This document shows, one piece after another, positions 34,488 to 47,350 of a stretch of DNA of 64,000 bases. The position numbers and the translations under genes are program-made. Origin of the DNA: Alentia gelatinosa (lineage: Eukaryota > Annelida > Polychaeta > Phyllodocida > Polynoidae); assembly GCA_950022655.1 (NCBI GenBank), contig OX465584.1, positions 44,312,723 through 44,376,722 of the forward strand. Direction: 5' to 3'. Within the stretch, counting starts at the first letter, position 1. Each line of letters begins with the position of its first letter. The notes under the pieces are model-generated. The model saw only the letters and a program-made list of their open reading frames with translations. It made no database searches and was not told the origin of the DNA.

Positions 34488-36879
34488 TAAACAGAATACA
34501 CATTGACTGTCACTTCGAGATTGATTATGTTTGCGTGGACGTCTGCACGTTAAATACACTCTTGATCCTGTCATCCGTTGTGTTTCAGGAATTCTCCTGA
34601 CCCTTATTAAACGATATTGGGCCTAGGAGAATCGAACGACCTTTTATTTTGTCCCTCGAAACTTTTTAAACAGCACACTGCTCGAGATCTGTCGCTGGTT
34701 GCTGGTTTGTCAAGTCACAAAATTCTGCCGCAACTATAGCCTGGAAGCCTGGCCTATTCACGTTATAGGCCAAGTTACAACTTCCATTTTTTGGTGCAGT
34801 ATGGGTAATGCCTCCATTTTTCTGTTGCATGTTGGGATTGCACCTGTAGTACGGCCACCATTCACCAGACGGCGTGTTCACGGCTCAAAGTGGAACACCC
34901 ACTTAGCATGTTCTCGTGAGAACTGACGTGACTGACAGTTCAAGGTCGTGCGTGAGTGGTATGTAGGACTCATTACCAGTCCCTTATTTCATGTCCACGG
35001 GGACCACAAAACACAGATAATTGTGGACGGGGGTACCAGTCAAACTGCAGTACCATGCCCTCTGGTATGGTACCCTGTATTTATTTATTTGAGGGCACAC
35101 GCCTCTGTGGACAAACAATGGTCTGTCAACCTTAAGGTCGGGAGTTCTAACCTCATCCAAGGCAAACTTTTTTTTCAGTAATTATAATTTTCTAAATAGT
35201 TACTGGCGACTTCTCATGCACCAGCTAGTCTGTTTGACGACCGCTCGAGGCGCGCGGGGCACGCTGACGAGGGTCTGTGGGCGTCTACCAGGGCTGGGCG
35301 CTGGTTGGCTGGTATCGGAATTTTCTCATTGGGCGTGCTAAAAATAGCACAGGTTCAAACCTGGGGAATACCAAACAAACACTCACGTGCAAGCTATCAG
35401 ATGAGTAAATTCCTTTAACTATTGAAAGCGAATTGACAATCTGTGCTCTACTGATACATTTTTGTATATGCTATTCATTGGTAAAGTTGAAACCTTTGAG
35501 AGAATTGTGATTCCTTTCCAAACGGTTGAGGTAATTTTCACTCTGTCTCCCTCCTGTACATTAACATGTGACGTCATTACTGCCGCCATACTGCTTCCGG
35601 GTATGGAATTCCCTACCTCAGCCGCTAGACTCCTACAGACCCTTGTCAGGCTGCCCTGCGCGCCTCCAAGTGTCTGTGAAAGAGACTAATGCACCAGAAA
35701 GATATTTCAACTTAGAATCGTATACGATTCTATTATTTATACCAGGGGCGTCAGAACATTTTGAAAGTGTGGGGGGGGGGGGGGGGGGGGGGACTGAAAA
35801 ATTGCTGACTTTTTCTTGGTATGAAGTCAGATTTTGACATTGGCCTGTTCCCCAGGATTTGCCCTAAATCTGTGAAAAGTCAAGTCTTTGCCTTCATTAC
35901 ATGTGAAAAAGTCAGACTTTAACATTTTTCAAAGGTGAAAAGCCCAACGACAACTAAAACCTGGTCGTCCGCGAGGAGACTTACGTTAAATACACGATAT
36001 TTTCAAAATGAACGATTTCTTATTCAACACCACGCACGACCTTTCATTTCGTCAAAGGTTCGTCCGCCTCCACGATAGTTTTTTATTCTGCGGTCTGGCA
36101 CCGACGAGACTTATAAGATACTTTTTATCGTTTATTTTTGTATTTAACGGGGCCCTGGTCTGACCGTCTGGAGCTTGTTTCTGCCGCCTACAGGTGGAGC
36201 CGGCTTGTGGTCAGAGGCCGTTTTTTCCCTCCACCCATCGCAGATTCGCAGTTTTTCACCTTGTGCATAGATATGTTGACAAGAACACGAGGGAAAGTCA
36301 CAATATCCCTAATCAAATTTGGAACAAATGTCATCAGGGCATTTACCTTGAAAATCCAGATTTCCGCCCAGATTTGAGAGTCGCACTCTTTGCACCCACT
36401 GTGTTTTTATTTGTGAGATATGTGCACATGGACTCATATTCAGCAGCAATGCACTGTGGCGGCCATTCCAAATCATCCCCGTGCTCATACATACAGTGCT
36501 ATAGTGCCTCGCCTGTAAATACATTGGATAGACCTCTCAATAAAACACATTTTAGGTGCTCAGGATAGCTCGCAGGGGTTACTGTGGGAAGATTGGCCCT
36601 GAAAAGACCCTCCAAGACAAAGTGCATCGAAGCCCGGCCCCCGTCACGGCGACCTTCTGAGGCAGCCGCCGCTCTCTGCTGCGACCGAGTCTTGGAATAT
36701 GTTCAGGGCCTCAAGTTCTCTCTCCAGAAGCAAAATGGACTCATCCCCCTCCAATTCACGTCTCAGTGGCTTCACTCCCCATACCTGGGTGTCACCCCCC
36801 CAGTGTATAAGGTTGGAAGTATAGGAGGGATACAATGCCCTCTGTTATCAATACTTAAACAACCTTGGTTATTTTACTA

Positions 36880-36933
<54 letters not shown>

Positions 36934-37281
36934 CATACATATATAGCTATATAGACACCCACACCCCTACACACTGACGCCTACACACACCCCTACACAC
37001 TGACACATACACACCTACACATGCATATGACGGTAATGATCAGTTACGTATCTGTGAAATATTGTAGTTGAGCTACAAGGATTTCGTTTAGATTTCGATA
37101 GGTATCATAGTCTAGGACTGAGTGCATTTGTATACATGTATGTATTAGTCAGCATCGTTTAAAATTAAACAAGGCATGTTAGAATTGTATAAAGCTTATG
37201 GATATGTAGGGTTTCAGAATGTAATCGTGGTACATCATAAACGTTACCGTATAGTCAGAGACGCCAGTCACCGGATAAGGG
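34488..37281. other. Long stretch without a supported gene; possible tRNA-like relic
   Basis: At 35,085-35,175 a segment beginning GGGCACACGCCTCTGTGG and ending CCTCATCCAAGGCAAAC, followed by a T-run, has a B-box-like GGGAGTTCTAACCTC and may be a decayed tRNA-derived SINE. There is a 20-odd G run at 35,769-35,792 and an AT repeat at 36,880-36,926. The minus frame 36,835-36,644 (with LERELEALNIFQDSVAAES) looks protein-like but stands alone. Confidence 0.4.
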
Positions 37282-37712
37282 ACGGCTAAGCCCTTACTTT
37301 TTAACGTGGAAAAGTGTAGAAGTCCGACCTTTTACCGTGCAATGACGGCTAAGCTCTGACTTTTTGCTGTGGAAAGGTGTAGAAATCTGACCTTTTACTG
37401 TGCAATGACAGCTAAGCCCTGACTCTTCACTGTGGAAAAATGATAAATTCTGACATCTTATCGGGCAATGACAGCTAACCTCTTACTTTATACTGTGATA
37501 ATATTTAGAAGTCTGACCTTTTACCGTACAATGATGGCTATATAAGCCCTGACGTTTCACCGTGAAAAAATGTAGAAATCTGACCTTTTACCGTGCAATG
37601 ACGGCTAAGTTCTGACTTTCACCATGGAAAAGTGTCAAAGGCTGACCTTTTACCGTACAATGATGGCTAAGCCCTGACTTTTCACTATGGAAAAGTGTCA
37701 AAGGCTGACCTT
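37282..37712. repeat. Degenerate minisatellite, about 60-bp unit, 7 copies
   Basis: Each unit contains GACCTTTTACCGTGCAATGA, then GGCTAAGCCCTGACTTT and TGTGGAAAAGTGT. Copies differ by many substitutions and small indels, so the array is older than those at 16 and 26 kb. Confidence 0.85.
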
Positions 37713-38592
37713 TGGAACTTCCACTCCTGATGGGACAGACCATTCACTATTCTCCAATAAGATCCACAGATCCAGTAAGGAGGTATTGGGTTGGTGGAAG
37801 GGTAGGTATATGACACTATCTCAACCAAGTCACTCAATATAAGCACCTCTCCCCAACTCCCACGCACACTCCTTACCCTCACCCACTGACCAGGTTATTG
37901 AACCTGTCATACTCAGACCCATATAGGTCTTGATTCTGAGATATTGTTAATGCATTTGGATTCATATACACTGATTTTAATACCAGAAATTTCATTAAGT
38001 TTCATTAAGTAATCAGTTTCCATTTGTTTAAACATATAGATTTCTAAAACTTGATTGATATTCCTGTTCATGACACTATAAAATCAACGACTATAAAATC
38101 AATTCTCTAGGTTTATTGAAACATTCTTGATACTTGATTCTCTATCCAATACAGATGGCTCAAATACATTATTTCTTATGATATTCTCTTACTTTTGTTT
38201 CATGAAGTAATTTAGGTATACCGCTCACTTCCATTGAAAATGGAAATAACATTAGCTCCTAGTTCTTAGATACTTAGATTAAAGATAGAAGCATAATTCA
38301 AAGTGTCCAATAACTTGAATAAGGCATTAAGGGTCTGTAGCACGGTAACTATTTTGTATGGGCTAGGTCTAATAAAACTGATACATCCTCAAGATGTTCA
38401 TCTCTGGAGTTGTTTAGATGTTAGAGCAATGACCAACTGATTGTATTAAAGATACCCGAACCATTCAATCGTTAAAATTGCCATTTCAGATAGCATAATT
38501 TCAAAATCTGATAAAATAGGTCACTTCAATGAGTCGGGCACAATGAGTTACCATTTCTCAAATAATCTTATTTAGGTCTTCGCTGTCAGCAG
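37713..38592. other. AT-rich spacer upstream of the tRNA cluster
   Basis: No frame, repeat or element border was recognised. Confidence 0.45.
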
Positions 38593-38664
38593 TCCCAGGT
38601 GGTCTAGTGGTTAGGATTCGGCGCTCTCACCGCCGCGGCCGGGGTTCGATTCCCCGTCTGGGAA
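38593..38664 (+). tRNA. trnE-CTC: tRNA-Glu (CTC)
   Basis: A complete 72-nt cloverleaf: acceptor TCCCAGG pairing with CTGGGA, A box TGGTCTAGTGGTTAGGA, anticodon loop GCTCTCAC with CTC, and B box GGTTCGATTCC. It is close to the animal tRNA-Glu consensus. A short T-run (CATTTTG) follows as the Pol III stop. Confidence 0.95.
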
Positions 38665-39063
38665 CAGCATTTTGATCTTCTTTCCCCCTTGCCTTTTATC
38701 TACTCTCCCTATCTACTGTACCCATGAAACTTTATGTACGTCTTGAACCACATAAGACAAGGATAAAGTTACATCTACACAATCCATAATGAGCCTAAGC
38801 CTTTGTTTAATTGACTCTCACTTTCACTTTCAGTCTCACGTGTCAGCATGGACTTGCAGTTATGTCCCCAGTGTCACTGACACTGTGACAGTGATACTGC
38901 CGCTATGTCAATCTGACAACTGTCAGTGTCAAGTGTCAGTAATATACTGGGAAGTAAAACTTCATCACTTTTTTATGGCTGAAGAGACCAGTAATAGGAT
39001 CAGGTTAGTGATATTCTGTGCAGAAACCTATATAAATATATTTTGTGCGGCAAATGAAAAGCT

Positions 39064-39135
39064 GGGCTCGTCCGGGATTTGAACCCGGGACCTCTCGCAC
39101 CCAAAGCGAGAATCATACCCCTAGACCAACGAGCC
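39064..39135 (-). tRNA. trnP-TGG: tRNA-Pro (TGG)
   Basis: On the minus strand the 72-nt sequence starts GGGCTCGTCC-paired GGCTCGTT and has the A box TGGTCTAGGGGTATGATT, the loop CTTTGGGT with anticodon TGG, and the B box GGTTCAAATCC. Intact, without intron. It lies 400 bp from tRNA-Glu and faces it. Confidence 0.95.
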
Positions 39136-39531
39136 GCTTCTGAACATTGTCAGCTTCCATATCGTAAAGATTCTGAAGACTGATTTGTTAGCTCTCATAA
39201 GGAGGTCATAGGATCAGAGTTTGTATAATTGATAGTAGGGCCTACTCATAGATTTCAAGAACAATCAAGTTAGAAGCAGCAAGCAATACAGCCATGGACA
39301 GATGTAGGAAATGAACACTGTCCATGATACAACAGATGGCATAGCTTGTAAATAGCCTGATAATCAGTTAGTTTGGTAGGCTAACAAGAGCTAGGTGTGC
39401 ATTTTCAAATAGAATAACTGGACTTTAAAAGGCTAAATAAGCAGGTGGACACATTTAAAACTCACTACAAGTAGCTTAACATATGTTTGAAATTGTTGAC
39501 TGAAAATATTTGATATCTTAATTCTAACGAA
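39136..39531. other. Spacer, no gene recognised
   Basis: AT-rich, no long frame. Confidence 0.45.
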
Positions 39532-39664
39532 GGGAGGGAGGGAGGGAGGGAGGGAGGGAGGGAGGGAGGGAGGGAGGGAGGGAGGGAGGGAGGGAGGGAG
39601 GGAGGGAGGGAGGGAGGGAGGGAGGGAGGGAGGGAGGGAGGGAGGGAGGGAGGGAGGGAGGGAG
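39532..39664. repeat. GGGA microsatellite, about 33 copies
   Basis: An uninterrupted run of GGGA tetranucleotides. On the minus strand it gives phantom Leu-Pro-Pro-Ser frames in more than one phase. Confidence 0.98.
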
Positions 39665-40616
39665 TCCATAAATAGGGAAGGACCTGCAATGACTGGCTAT
39701 TTAAAGGCCTATTCCTCTGTGAACACAGTAGTTCATGGATCAGTGCACACATATATCTAGCTACCTGTAGGGATTCAATTGGCAATCAACAATGCCTACA
39801 TACAGAACGTTTTTGCCTCAAAACGTCAGCAAAACGTTTTTGCCTCATGGATGAGTGCACACAGACCTGTCTGCATGCTGCCTGCCCATGTGGTCCAACA
39901 AAAACTTTGTTCCTATATACACCAATAAAGAAGGTCAAGCCAATATCTAATGGTAAATGACATTACAAATGATTTTACAAAACAATATCATTTGACTAGG
40001 TCTTGACTGATTCCTAAGACAAAGTTATGAACCATTTTCACTTCTGTTTGTGTGTAAATATGATGAATAAAATATCTTCTCATACACTTTCTGCCCCCCC
40101 CCCCCCCATTATGAGATTTGGCAAAAAACATGAATATCACAACAAATATACATTTCACCTTAATAATGACACTTCCTAGGGTGTAAGCAACTGGCAGTGC
40201 CACATATGGAGAGGGTAAATGTTACACTAATGCTGAATGTAAATCACTATTGAGTAAACATGTGTTTGGGTATGCACATTACACCATAACCCCCCCCCCC
40301 CCCCTCACCAAATACCTGAATATTTCAGTAAATATAGAATCTACCTGGAATATTCCACTTCCCTGCACCTACTGTTTTTATTCTCTTTCTAATGAGGCAT
40401 ATTATATTATGATTGAACTAGTTTTACAGGTAGAAATATGTCCATAAAGGAGTTCTTAAAAATGGATCTGTGACTCAAAATGTCCCCCCCCCCCCAACTT
40501 AAATCTCTTATTCCTAAAAATCCATGTCAAAATACTAAATACTAAAACTGTAATATATTGTATGGTCATAAAACCTTCTGTCCAAAACAGAAATCATATT
40601 CCTATCTGTACTTAGT
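39665..40616. other. Spacer with C-runs
   Basis: There are C-runs at 40,094-40,107, 40,291-40,304 and 40,484-40,495. AAACGTTTTTGCCTC occurs twice near 39,805 and 39,832. No gene. Confidence 0.45.
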
Positions 40617-40940
40617 TGGTTGGTTTGATTTAACGTCCAGTTAACCATTGCAGGTTCTCACCACATTCTCAAGGTTCTTTTACACCACAAGGGTGGTGAT
40701 CGAATCTATTAAATGAATTTTGGTGGAAACCTCACCCCTACACATTTACCGAGGTGAGAGTTCTACTTCCCACACCACATAGACATGGTATGGGAAGGAT
40801 TGGCCTTTGATATAGCAGTAAATCTACCACTGCTGGGGGTGAAGGAGAAAAGTGGCTGCAGTGGGACCCGAATTAACAAAGTCTGACAACCTTGATATTA
40901 AAAGTCCAGTGCTCTTTACCACTGAGCTAACTCCCCACCC
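40617..40940 (-). repeat. tRNA-Lys-derived SINE
   Basis: On the minus strand the 5' head reads GGGGAGTTAGCTCAGTGGTA (A box), then GGACTTTTAATATC (a tRNA-Lys TTT-type anticodon arm) and a decayed B box (ATTCGGGTCCCACT). A body of about 240 bp follows, ending in GGACGTTAAATCAAACC. The head is too altered for a working tRNA. The TTAACGTCC-type tail is the style I associate with lophotrochozoan SINEs; that association is from memory and not checked. Confidence 0.75.
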
Positions 40941-42587
40941 AAGTCACTTTTGTTATGCTTGCGTGCAAGCATATCCGGTCTTCACCACGAGGAGGCGAGG
41001 TGACCAAGAGGGCAAACAGGTTGTTAATTGCTGACCACACCAGCAGACCTCTGTACTTAGTGAGCTATAAAGAGCATAAATGTGGTCAGGTCATCTAGTG
41101 ACTCTGCAAGCTGGTGTACTACAGTAGGCTATAGCCATAACCTAAAGACCAATCGTCCACCCGGTAATAATGGCTAATAGGTATAGTATAGGCCTACATA
41201 GGCTACCATACCTTTATATGTGTCATATTTTTGACTCTGTAATCACATGGGAAGGAAACATTTCGCTCATCTGAGATGTAAAATAATTATAAACAGGGTG
41301 ACTGTTTTCGTATTTTACTTGATAAAATTTAAAATACAGCATTGTGACATATCAGATATTTTTTTTTCAATTCAAATGAGATTTTCGGCCATAAATCTGA
41401 TAAATAATTCTGCCGCGTACTAGACATACAAAGAAAATAAGCGCCACTTTCAATACATTACTATTGTCATGAAAGAGGAAATAGCCTGTCGATAGAACTT
41501 TATCATTAGTTGATCAGCTAATAGTCGCTTCCGTTCTGGGCAATTAGATCTACCCACATGTGGTCACAGCCCCTGAAAGCTGATCCCCCATGCACTCCGC
41601 GGTAGCAGGCCCACGTAAGTCATGAGATGAACTTAAACTCAAGATCCGGCTTCACTGGAGAAAATGAATCATCGCACGTTTTTTAATGGGGCCATAAACA
41701 CCGACCGACCATGTTTTATTACCCAAACTGCGATGGATCCGTTGCTGTCAATCTCAACAGAAATACTCCTACTAAGTTCTAACCAAACTGTTTATGGTTG
41801 AAGGACTAGATCTAAAAACATATCACGGGGTCCCCACTTGTGGGCCTACAGAAGAAGGGCGAGGGGTCAAATGATAGTTCTAGAAAATTTACGAATATCC
41901 CCTTATCAATGATTGCAAATATTCTACCTCCTTTATTGTCCTAAAACATACACGAATCTGGCTTGACGAAATACCCCTTTTCAGGATTTAAGGAGTAGCC
42001 TATTATCAGTATTCTTCAAGATTAGCCTAAGTTTCAATTTGAATGACTTCCATATGAAACCCATCAAATCATTCAAGAAATATACAAGGCCTATAAAAGC
42101 TCGATAAAAAACATACCCGATAGTGTTTGTCAAGCAGTACTTTTATATCTAATGTTATTTGCTGATCACGAACAGGCCTAGCACACAATCCAACACCTCC
42201 TTTTCTAGTTTCGCTAATTCTTTTCCCCAGAGACACGTTTAGTTCTCTTTTCTTTGAACTTCGTGATCCATAATAGCTTCAAAATAAACCTCTTTTCCTA
42301 CAAAATCCAGAGGAACGCTGGGCAGCTAAATGAGGTAAAAGGCCAGTCCCTAATTTCAAACATTGTCCAATGAACCACGATGGAAGGATGCAAGGGAAAC
42401 ACCCCCCCCCCCCCCCCCCCCCAAGTAAAAACTAACCGAATGTCTCCCCCATCGGAGTTTTCCCCTGAGGAAGGTGATAATAATTCGTCTCGGCCTAATG
42501 AATGAGGGGCATGTTGAGGCAACATTTTTGTGTGCAATTTCTGTGCTTTCCAACCAGTACAGCCTCACGATGCCTTCCTTCATCGGC
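40941..42587. other. Spacer between SINE and tRNA-Cys
   Basis: AT-rich with short frames. A C-run of about 20 at 42,402-42,422 produces a glycine run on the minus strand. No gene recognised. Confidence 0.45.
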
Positions 42588-42659
42588 GGGGATATAGCTC
42601 AGTGGTAGAGCATTCGACTGCAGATCGAGAGGTCGCCGGTTCAAATCCGGCTGTCCCCT
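42588..42659 (+). tRNA. trnC-GCA: tRNA-Cys (GCA)
   Basis: A complete 72-nt gene: GGGGATATAGCTCAGTGG (acceptor plus A box), loop CTGCAGAT with anticodon GCA, and B box GGTTCAAATCC. The acceptor closes with TCCCCT. A TTTTCCTTTT stretch downstream serves as terminator. Confidence 0.95.
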
Positions 42660-42834
42660 GCCTAATGTTTTCCTTTTACGTCTTTGAATTTTGCGAATTA
42701 ACATCTACACGAACCGTTTGTGTTTTAAGTAATGGATATAGCATACTGGCCAATAATAGATAGACCCAGTAATTGAATACTCTTGAAAAAGAAAATGATT
42801 TTGGTTTCTATAAAACAGAAAAAAAAGTACTTCC

Positions 42835-42906
42835 TTCCCACACCGGGAATCGAACCCGGGCCGCCTGCGTGAAAGGCAGGAATCCTAACCACTAGACCAT
42901 ATGGGA
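42835..42906 (-). tRNA. trnE-TTC: tRNA-Glu (TTC)
   Basis: On the minus strand: acceptor TCCCATA, A box TGGTCTAGTGGTTAGGA, loop CTTTCACG with anticodon TTC, and B box GGTTCGATTCC. The 3' end pairs with the acceptor (TGTGGGA). Intact, 72 nt. It is the second glutamate isoacceptor in the window. Confidence 0.95.
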
Positions 42907-43205
42907 GGTCGCTGACGAGGACTCGATTTCATACGATTAAAAACGAAAGCTTACATTTACCATTGCTAACGTCTCGTGACCTATATATCGTTTTTAATAC
43001 ACAAGCACGCACTGCAGTCCACATATAAATACATACATGCTCTATACTCGTTGCTATTACTACTGTTCAAAACACAACCATTTACTAAGCACATCCATGT
43101 TAGTAGTATTAGTATGCAAAGGACCACGGCACTTCGTTTGAACACCGTTAGGGGGCGCTCCGAAAGACGAATCCGTTCTCGTGACCCAGATAAAGGTCTA
43201 CTACA
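42907..43205. other. Spacer, no gene recognised
   Basis: Short frames only. Confidence 0.4.
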
Positions 43206-43490
43206 TTATCTCACCCCTGGAATTTTTTTCTCCATAGACTTAACATTGGGAACTCGTATCCAACGTCCATGAGATATTTCGAGAAAAAAATCAAATGGGG
43301 GATTATGTCACAAATATTAGCTCTTTAGTCAATATGGAGGGTAAGATAAATTCAGACACCTATTCAAGTTTACGGTCAGAGCTCGATCCCATCTCGTTTT
43401 AATCACATAGATGTAGGCCTAGGCTAATCCACACGGCATTGCCTTGTCAATGGGATACGAGCTCTGACCCTAAACTTTCATAGGTTTCCT
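43206..43490 (+). mobile_element. Hairpin-bearing TTAT element H6
   Basis: Left boundary TTATCTCACCCC (43,206), the subfamily phrase CCATAGACTTAACATTGGG, right boundary GAGGGTAAGATAAA (43,338-43,350), then a strong hairpin (about 43,355-43,490). In the hairpin, GGTCAGAGCTCG...ATCCCAT pairs with ATGGGATACGAGCTCTGACC. No GACCAAT word is seen in this copy. Confidence 0.62.
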
Positions 43491-44285
43491 CTTTATTACT
43501 GGCAAAGTGTTCTCATTTCATCTAAACATTGACCAGATCTACATTCTACATGCACATGGCTGTAAATTTTGGGTAAACCGATAAATAGGCTAATGATTTT
43601 CACCGAGGTATTCCGTTTTTGTAGAGCTTATAAGATGCTATATCCTTAAAGGTGTCTTCCACCAAGTAGGTCACACGTCGAACATGTTACCACGTTGATC
43701 TAAAAGCACTTGTTCGCAACCTTGAACTAGCGCATTGTACAAGCCAACAAAGTGGAATACCACTAAATTTTGCGAATTTTGTTTCAATTTGAAAAAAAGG
43801 AGAAAAAATGCCAGCTTTTGCCAAACATGCTTATAAATAGTGTAAAGAGACAGTAATCTATGGTTTTGTAGACAGAAACCTTAGATTTCGATGCATGCAT
43901 TTCAATGATTGTTGCCGATTCTGAGCAGGGCATTTAAATAGCATTGCTACCTATCCCCCAGTCTAATTTGCAAGCACTTTATAAATATCGATATGTAGGG
44001 GAGACAAGCGATCATAAACCTGAAAACCGTTTTCTGATATCTTAAATAGGCTAGAAGTAACTAAACTCTACCTATATAGACCTATCACCCGGTCCAGGCC
44101 ACAACTGGTCCCGGCCCCCAGACGCTCTCTTTGATCTCATCCTGGATCATTTGTTTACGAGGTTATAAAAGTAGGTGTGATTGGGAAGAGTTTACATGTC
44201 GCTGTCTTAAAGGTAAAATACATCGACATTTTATTCCCGACTCTCATCGAGCCGATGATAGGGATGAATAGATAATTACCCGAGG
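43491..44285. other. Spacer, no gene recognised
   Basis: No coding signal or repeat delimited. Confidence 0.4.
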
Positions 44286-44456
44286 TACTAACCTAGTACT
44301 GAAGGGAAATTGATGTTCCTACGAGCCTAGGGCACCTTTCTATGGAGCCCTAGGATAATATTTAATTACCCGAGGTTCTTATTGGGGAACTGTGAAGTTC
44401 CTACGAACCCGGGGCACTGAAGTGCCCCCCGGGATAACATAGAATAGTGCCCCCCG
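44277..44456. repeat. Two tandem hairpin-forming units of about 90 bp
   Basis: TAATTACCCGAGGT occurs at about 44,272 and 44,364. Each copy continues into an inverted repeat (CCTAGGGCACC...GGAGCCCTAGG, then CCCGGGGCAC...GTGCCCCCCGGG). Structure-forming, non-coding, origin unknown. Confidence 0.65.
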
Positions 44457-46067
44457 CGAGTAGGAACAGGTAGTGAGTAGGAATCAGACAAATGTTGATA
44501 TTTTATAGGCTAGTCAACTTAGACCACCTAGAGACCCATTAGAGCAACCACTCCTCGCTGTCATACTAATGGTGTTATGTAATCTTTGATTTCGGCAAAG
44601 ATGGGACGTGTGGGTGTCGATTACACAGATTAGATCGATCCATCTTGCCGGGATACAGGCCAGAGAGTTAGGGCAAGTCTGGCCTCCAAGTCCCTTGTCT
44701 GACAACCCCCCCCCCCCCCCCCCGCCCTCCGACCCCCTGCTCCCATAGCACTAGAAACCGTCACCCTAGACTTGCTCAAGTCTTTGATTATGAACATTCA
44801 TTAAATGATTAAAGAAAATAGGAATACAATTCATTATAGAATGTGTCCTTCTCTGACTGGCCCATGAATCAATACCATGAAACCTCTGTCACTCAAAAGG
44901 GGTGGAGGGGTAGGATACAGGGACTGAGGACAGTCTACCGTCACCCATGTACAAAGGCTACAGACTGGAATGCCCAGGAGCAAGGTTTAAAGAATGCAAG
45001 CTCCAGACATACATTAAAACAAACATGTTGAAGTGCCTATCCCAATACCCAATCCCAACAGAAAGTTGTAGACAAGTAATACACGAAAAATACAGCAATA
45101 AGACCCAATCACAAGCGATACTCGAACCTTATTCAAATAGGCAGTCACATACCCTCTAGTTGAACATATCGAGCGGTGCGAAAGTTATTCCATCATCATT
45201 GTGTATTTCTTTAATATAGATTATGAGGGAAACAACAGTGAAATATACTATAGGCTGTATAATCTGAGCTGCGCCTCTTCGTCGATGACCGAAAATCTGC
45301 TCCTTGTTTTACTCTACAACATTGTAAATACATATATAGTATTGACTGGTCTCAGATGCAAGCGGTCATATTATCCGAGGAGTTGATGCGTACTAATATC
45401 CGAGCACATAAATGTTATTATTTATTAACAACTAAATTTTTGTTTAAAAAATTGGGGGAAAATTGGTATTAAGAACGTTCAGGATTCTTTTTTTGTCGAA
45501 CTTGGCAGAAATAAAATGTAAATACTTAGTAGAAACTGAATGAGAGGTAGTAGTGGGAGTGTTCATCGCAAGATGGGGATGTTGTGTTAATGTGCGAGGC
45601 ATTAGCTGAGCGCAGTGAGTAGACGACCAGACTGGAGTATATGATAAACACTCACACTACTAACTCCAGTTCAGTTAAGTATTCATCCTACTCAACGACT
45701 ATAGAAAAATAATTGGCCATTTAGACCTTGTGTGTTGGTGATATCACCACTATATGTTGTCTATGACACCCTCTTGGCCCTACTTGTCAAATAGGCAGCT
45801 GCAAACTTCACTCACTCGAGAAACTTGGGAGGAACTAAAGTGCTGATTCCACCGACACACAAGATATAGTGAGATTGGTCACAATTTGGTTGTCTTGCTA
45901 AATCGGGCTAGGTTTGAATAATCGTGTGCCTATTTGTTGCGAGGTGTCTTGAGGTGTCACGGTGGTGGACCACCAAAATAGACATACAACATCAGGTGGC
46001 TTCATTTTGCAAGAACAGAGGTACAACATATCGCGACACTATAAGATATTACAAGATTTACCAAGAT
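44457..46067. other. Spacer with repeat fragments
   Basis: Contains a C-run (44,706-44,723), the diverged copy of the 21.4-kb phrase (44,617-44,698), and a 65-bp fragment (45,345-45,412, GATGCAAGCGGTCATATTA onward) matching one hairpin arm of element H1. No gene recognised. Confidence 0.45.
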
Positions 46068-46259
46068 TTATCGTACCCCTAATATAAAATCCCATAGGTT
46101 TAACATTGACTTTCCGTATGCCACGCTGAGCGGCATACGGACGTAGTTACGCCCCTAGTGGCATACGGAATTGATAGCATGGGACAAAAAAATGGACCAA
46201 TCAGTGAGCAGCTGTGGCGCCACCGCTAAAATAGTTTAGGCAGCAGTAGTAATAAGATA
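46068..46259 (+). mobile_element. Hairpin-bearing TTAT element H7, 5' part
   Basis: TTTATCGTACCCCTAAT starts the fragment, followed by CCCATAGGTTTAACATTG, an internal inverted repeat (CCGTATGCCAC...GTGGCATACGG) and GGACCAATCAG at 46,194-46,204. The right boundary and own hairpin are not clear; element H8 begins here. Confidence 0.52.
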
Positions 46260-47350
46260 AAATGTATATATACCTTAGTGGTACATATACTCACATACCG
46301 TGGTTCTTTCGATAAAAGATTATCAAAAGAAACAAGGTATGTGAGTATGTACCAGTAAGGTAATACATTTTTATTTTATTATATACCTTCAAATATAAGT
46401 ATTTGATAAATTACATAAGGAAATATGACAACGTCCGAGCTGTATTCAAAGTGTGCTGGTATATCTCTCGACATCTTAGTGAAAGTCAAGCACAGAATAT
46501 GCTCCAAGCACATTTTTTACTCTCTTTTTCCCTTCAACTCCTGTGATCCTTGTGCAAGTCACTGCCAGCACTTCCTAAGTTGGTCAGTGCAATTTTTTTC
46601 AGCCACTCAGAATTTGTATTCAAAGTAGGGTGGTACATCATTGTATACTACCATACTGTGCCGGTATATATTTAACCCTTTTCAATCAAGCCGATTGATG
46701 CCTTGAGGCATCAACTAGGGCTGGCCAGGTGATGCCTCAAGGCATCAACCGGTGCTGGCCGGGTGATGCCTTGAGGCATCAATTACAAAATATACGTTTT
46801 TTTTAATAAAATTTAAAATATTGGCTTAATAAATATGAAACTTTCGGAGACTGTAGATATAACATCATATTTGATTTTTTAAAGTGAAATGAAAAATAAT
46901 ATTAAGTATCGTGTGTCATGTCACGTGATCCAAAAACGAAATGTTCACAATAGGCCTATATACCCGGCCTCTAGCGGCATTCCTGGGGTACCTGGGACCC
47001 CTTGCAGAACCAATGTGCCAAAGTAGGTCTTACGTACGTGAAAAGTTAGGTGGCTTACGTGAATCCTTACGTGGCCACTTCCAAAACGTTGCACATGAGC
47101 AGTCGTAGACTTTTTGCGTACGTACGTACGTACGTACACCTTACGTACGTACGTACGTACGTAGTATCGGGTGGGGTGCCAGTCAAAACACACTGCGCTG
47201 CTCGGGAATCCCGCGTGACGTCATACACGTATACCATATATGGATATATCAGGTACCCGATTCCCTCTGTCGCTCCTCGTGGGAACTCATTTCGCCGAGT
47301 TCTCCTAGCGGATGAACCTGCGTTAAGCACGTGATCCACCAAATCCACGC

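Noticed and set aside
35085..35175. Possible tRNA or tRNA-like gene
   Set aside because: A B-box-like word is present but no convincing A box or anticodon stem; only noted as a possible SINE relic.
39433..39785. Leu-Pro-Pro-Ser repeat frames
   Set aside because: Product of the GGGA microsatellite; present in more than one phase.
40850..40940. Possible tRNA-Lys gene on the minus strand
   Set aside because: The B box and stems are decayed and it continues into a SINE body; treated as a SINE head.
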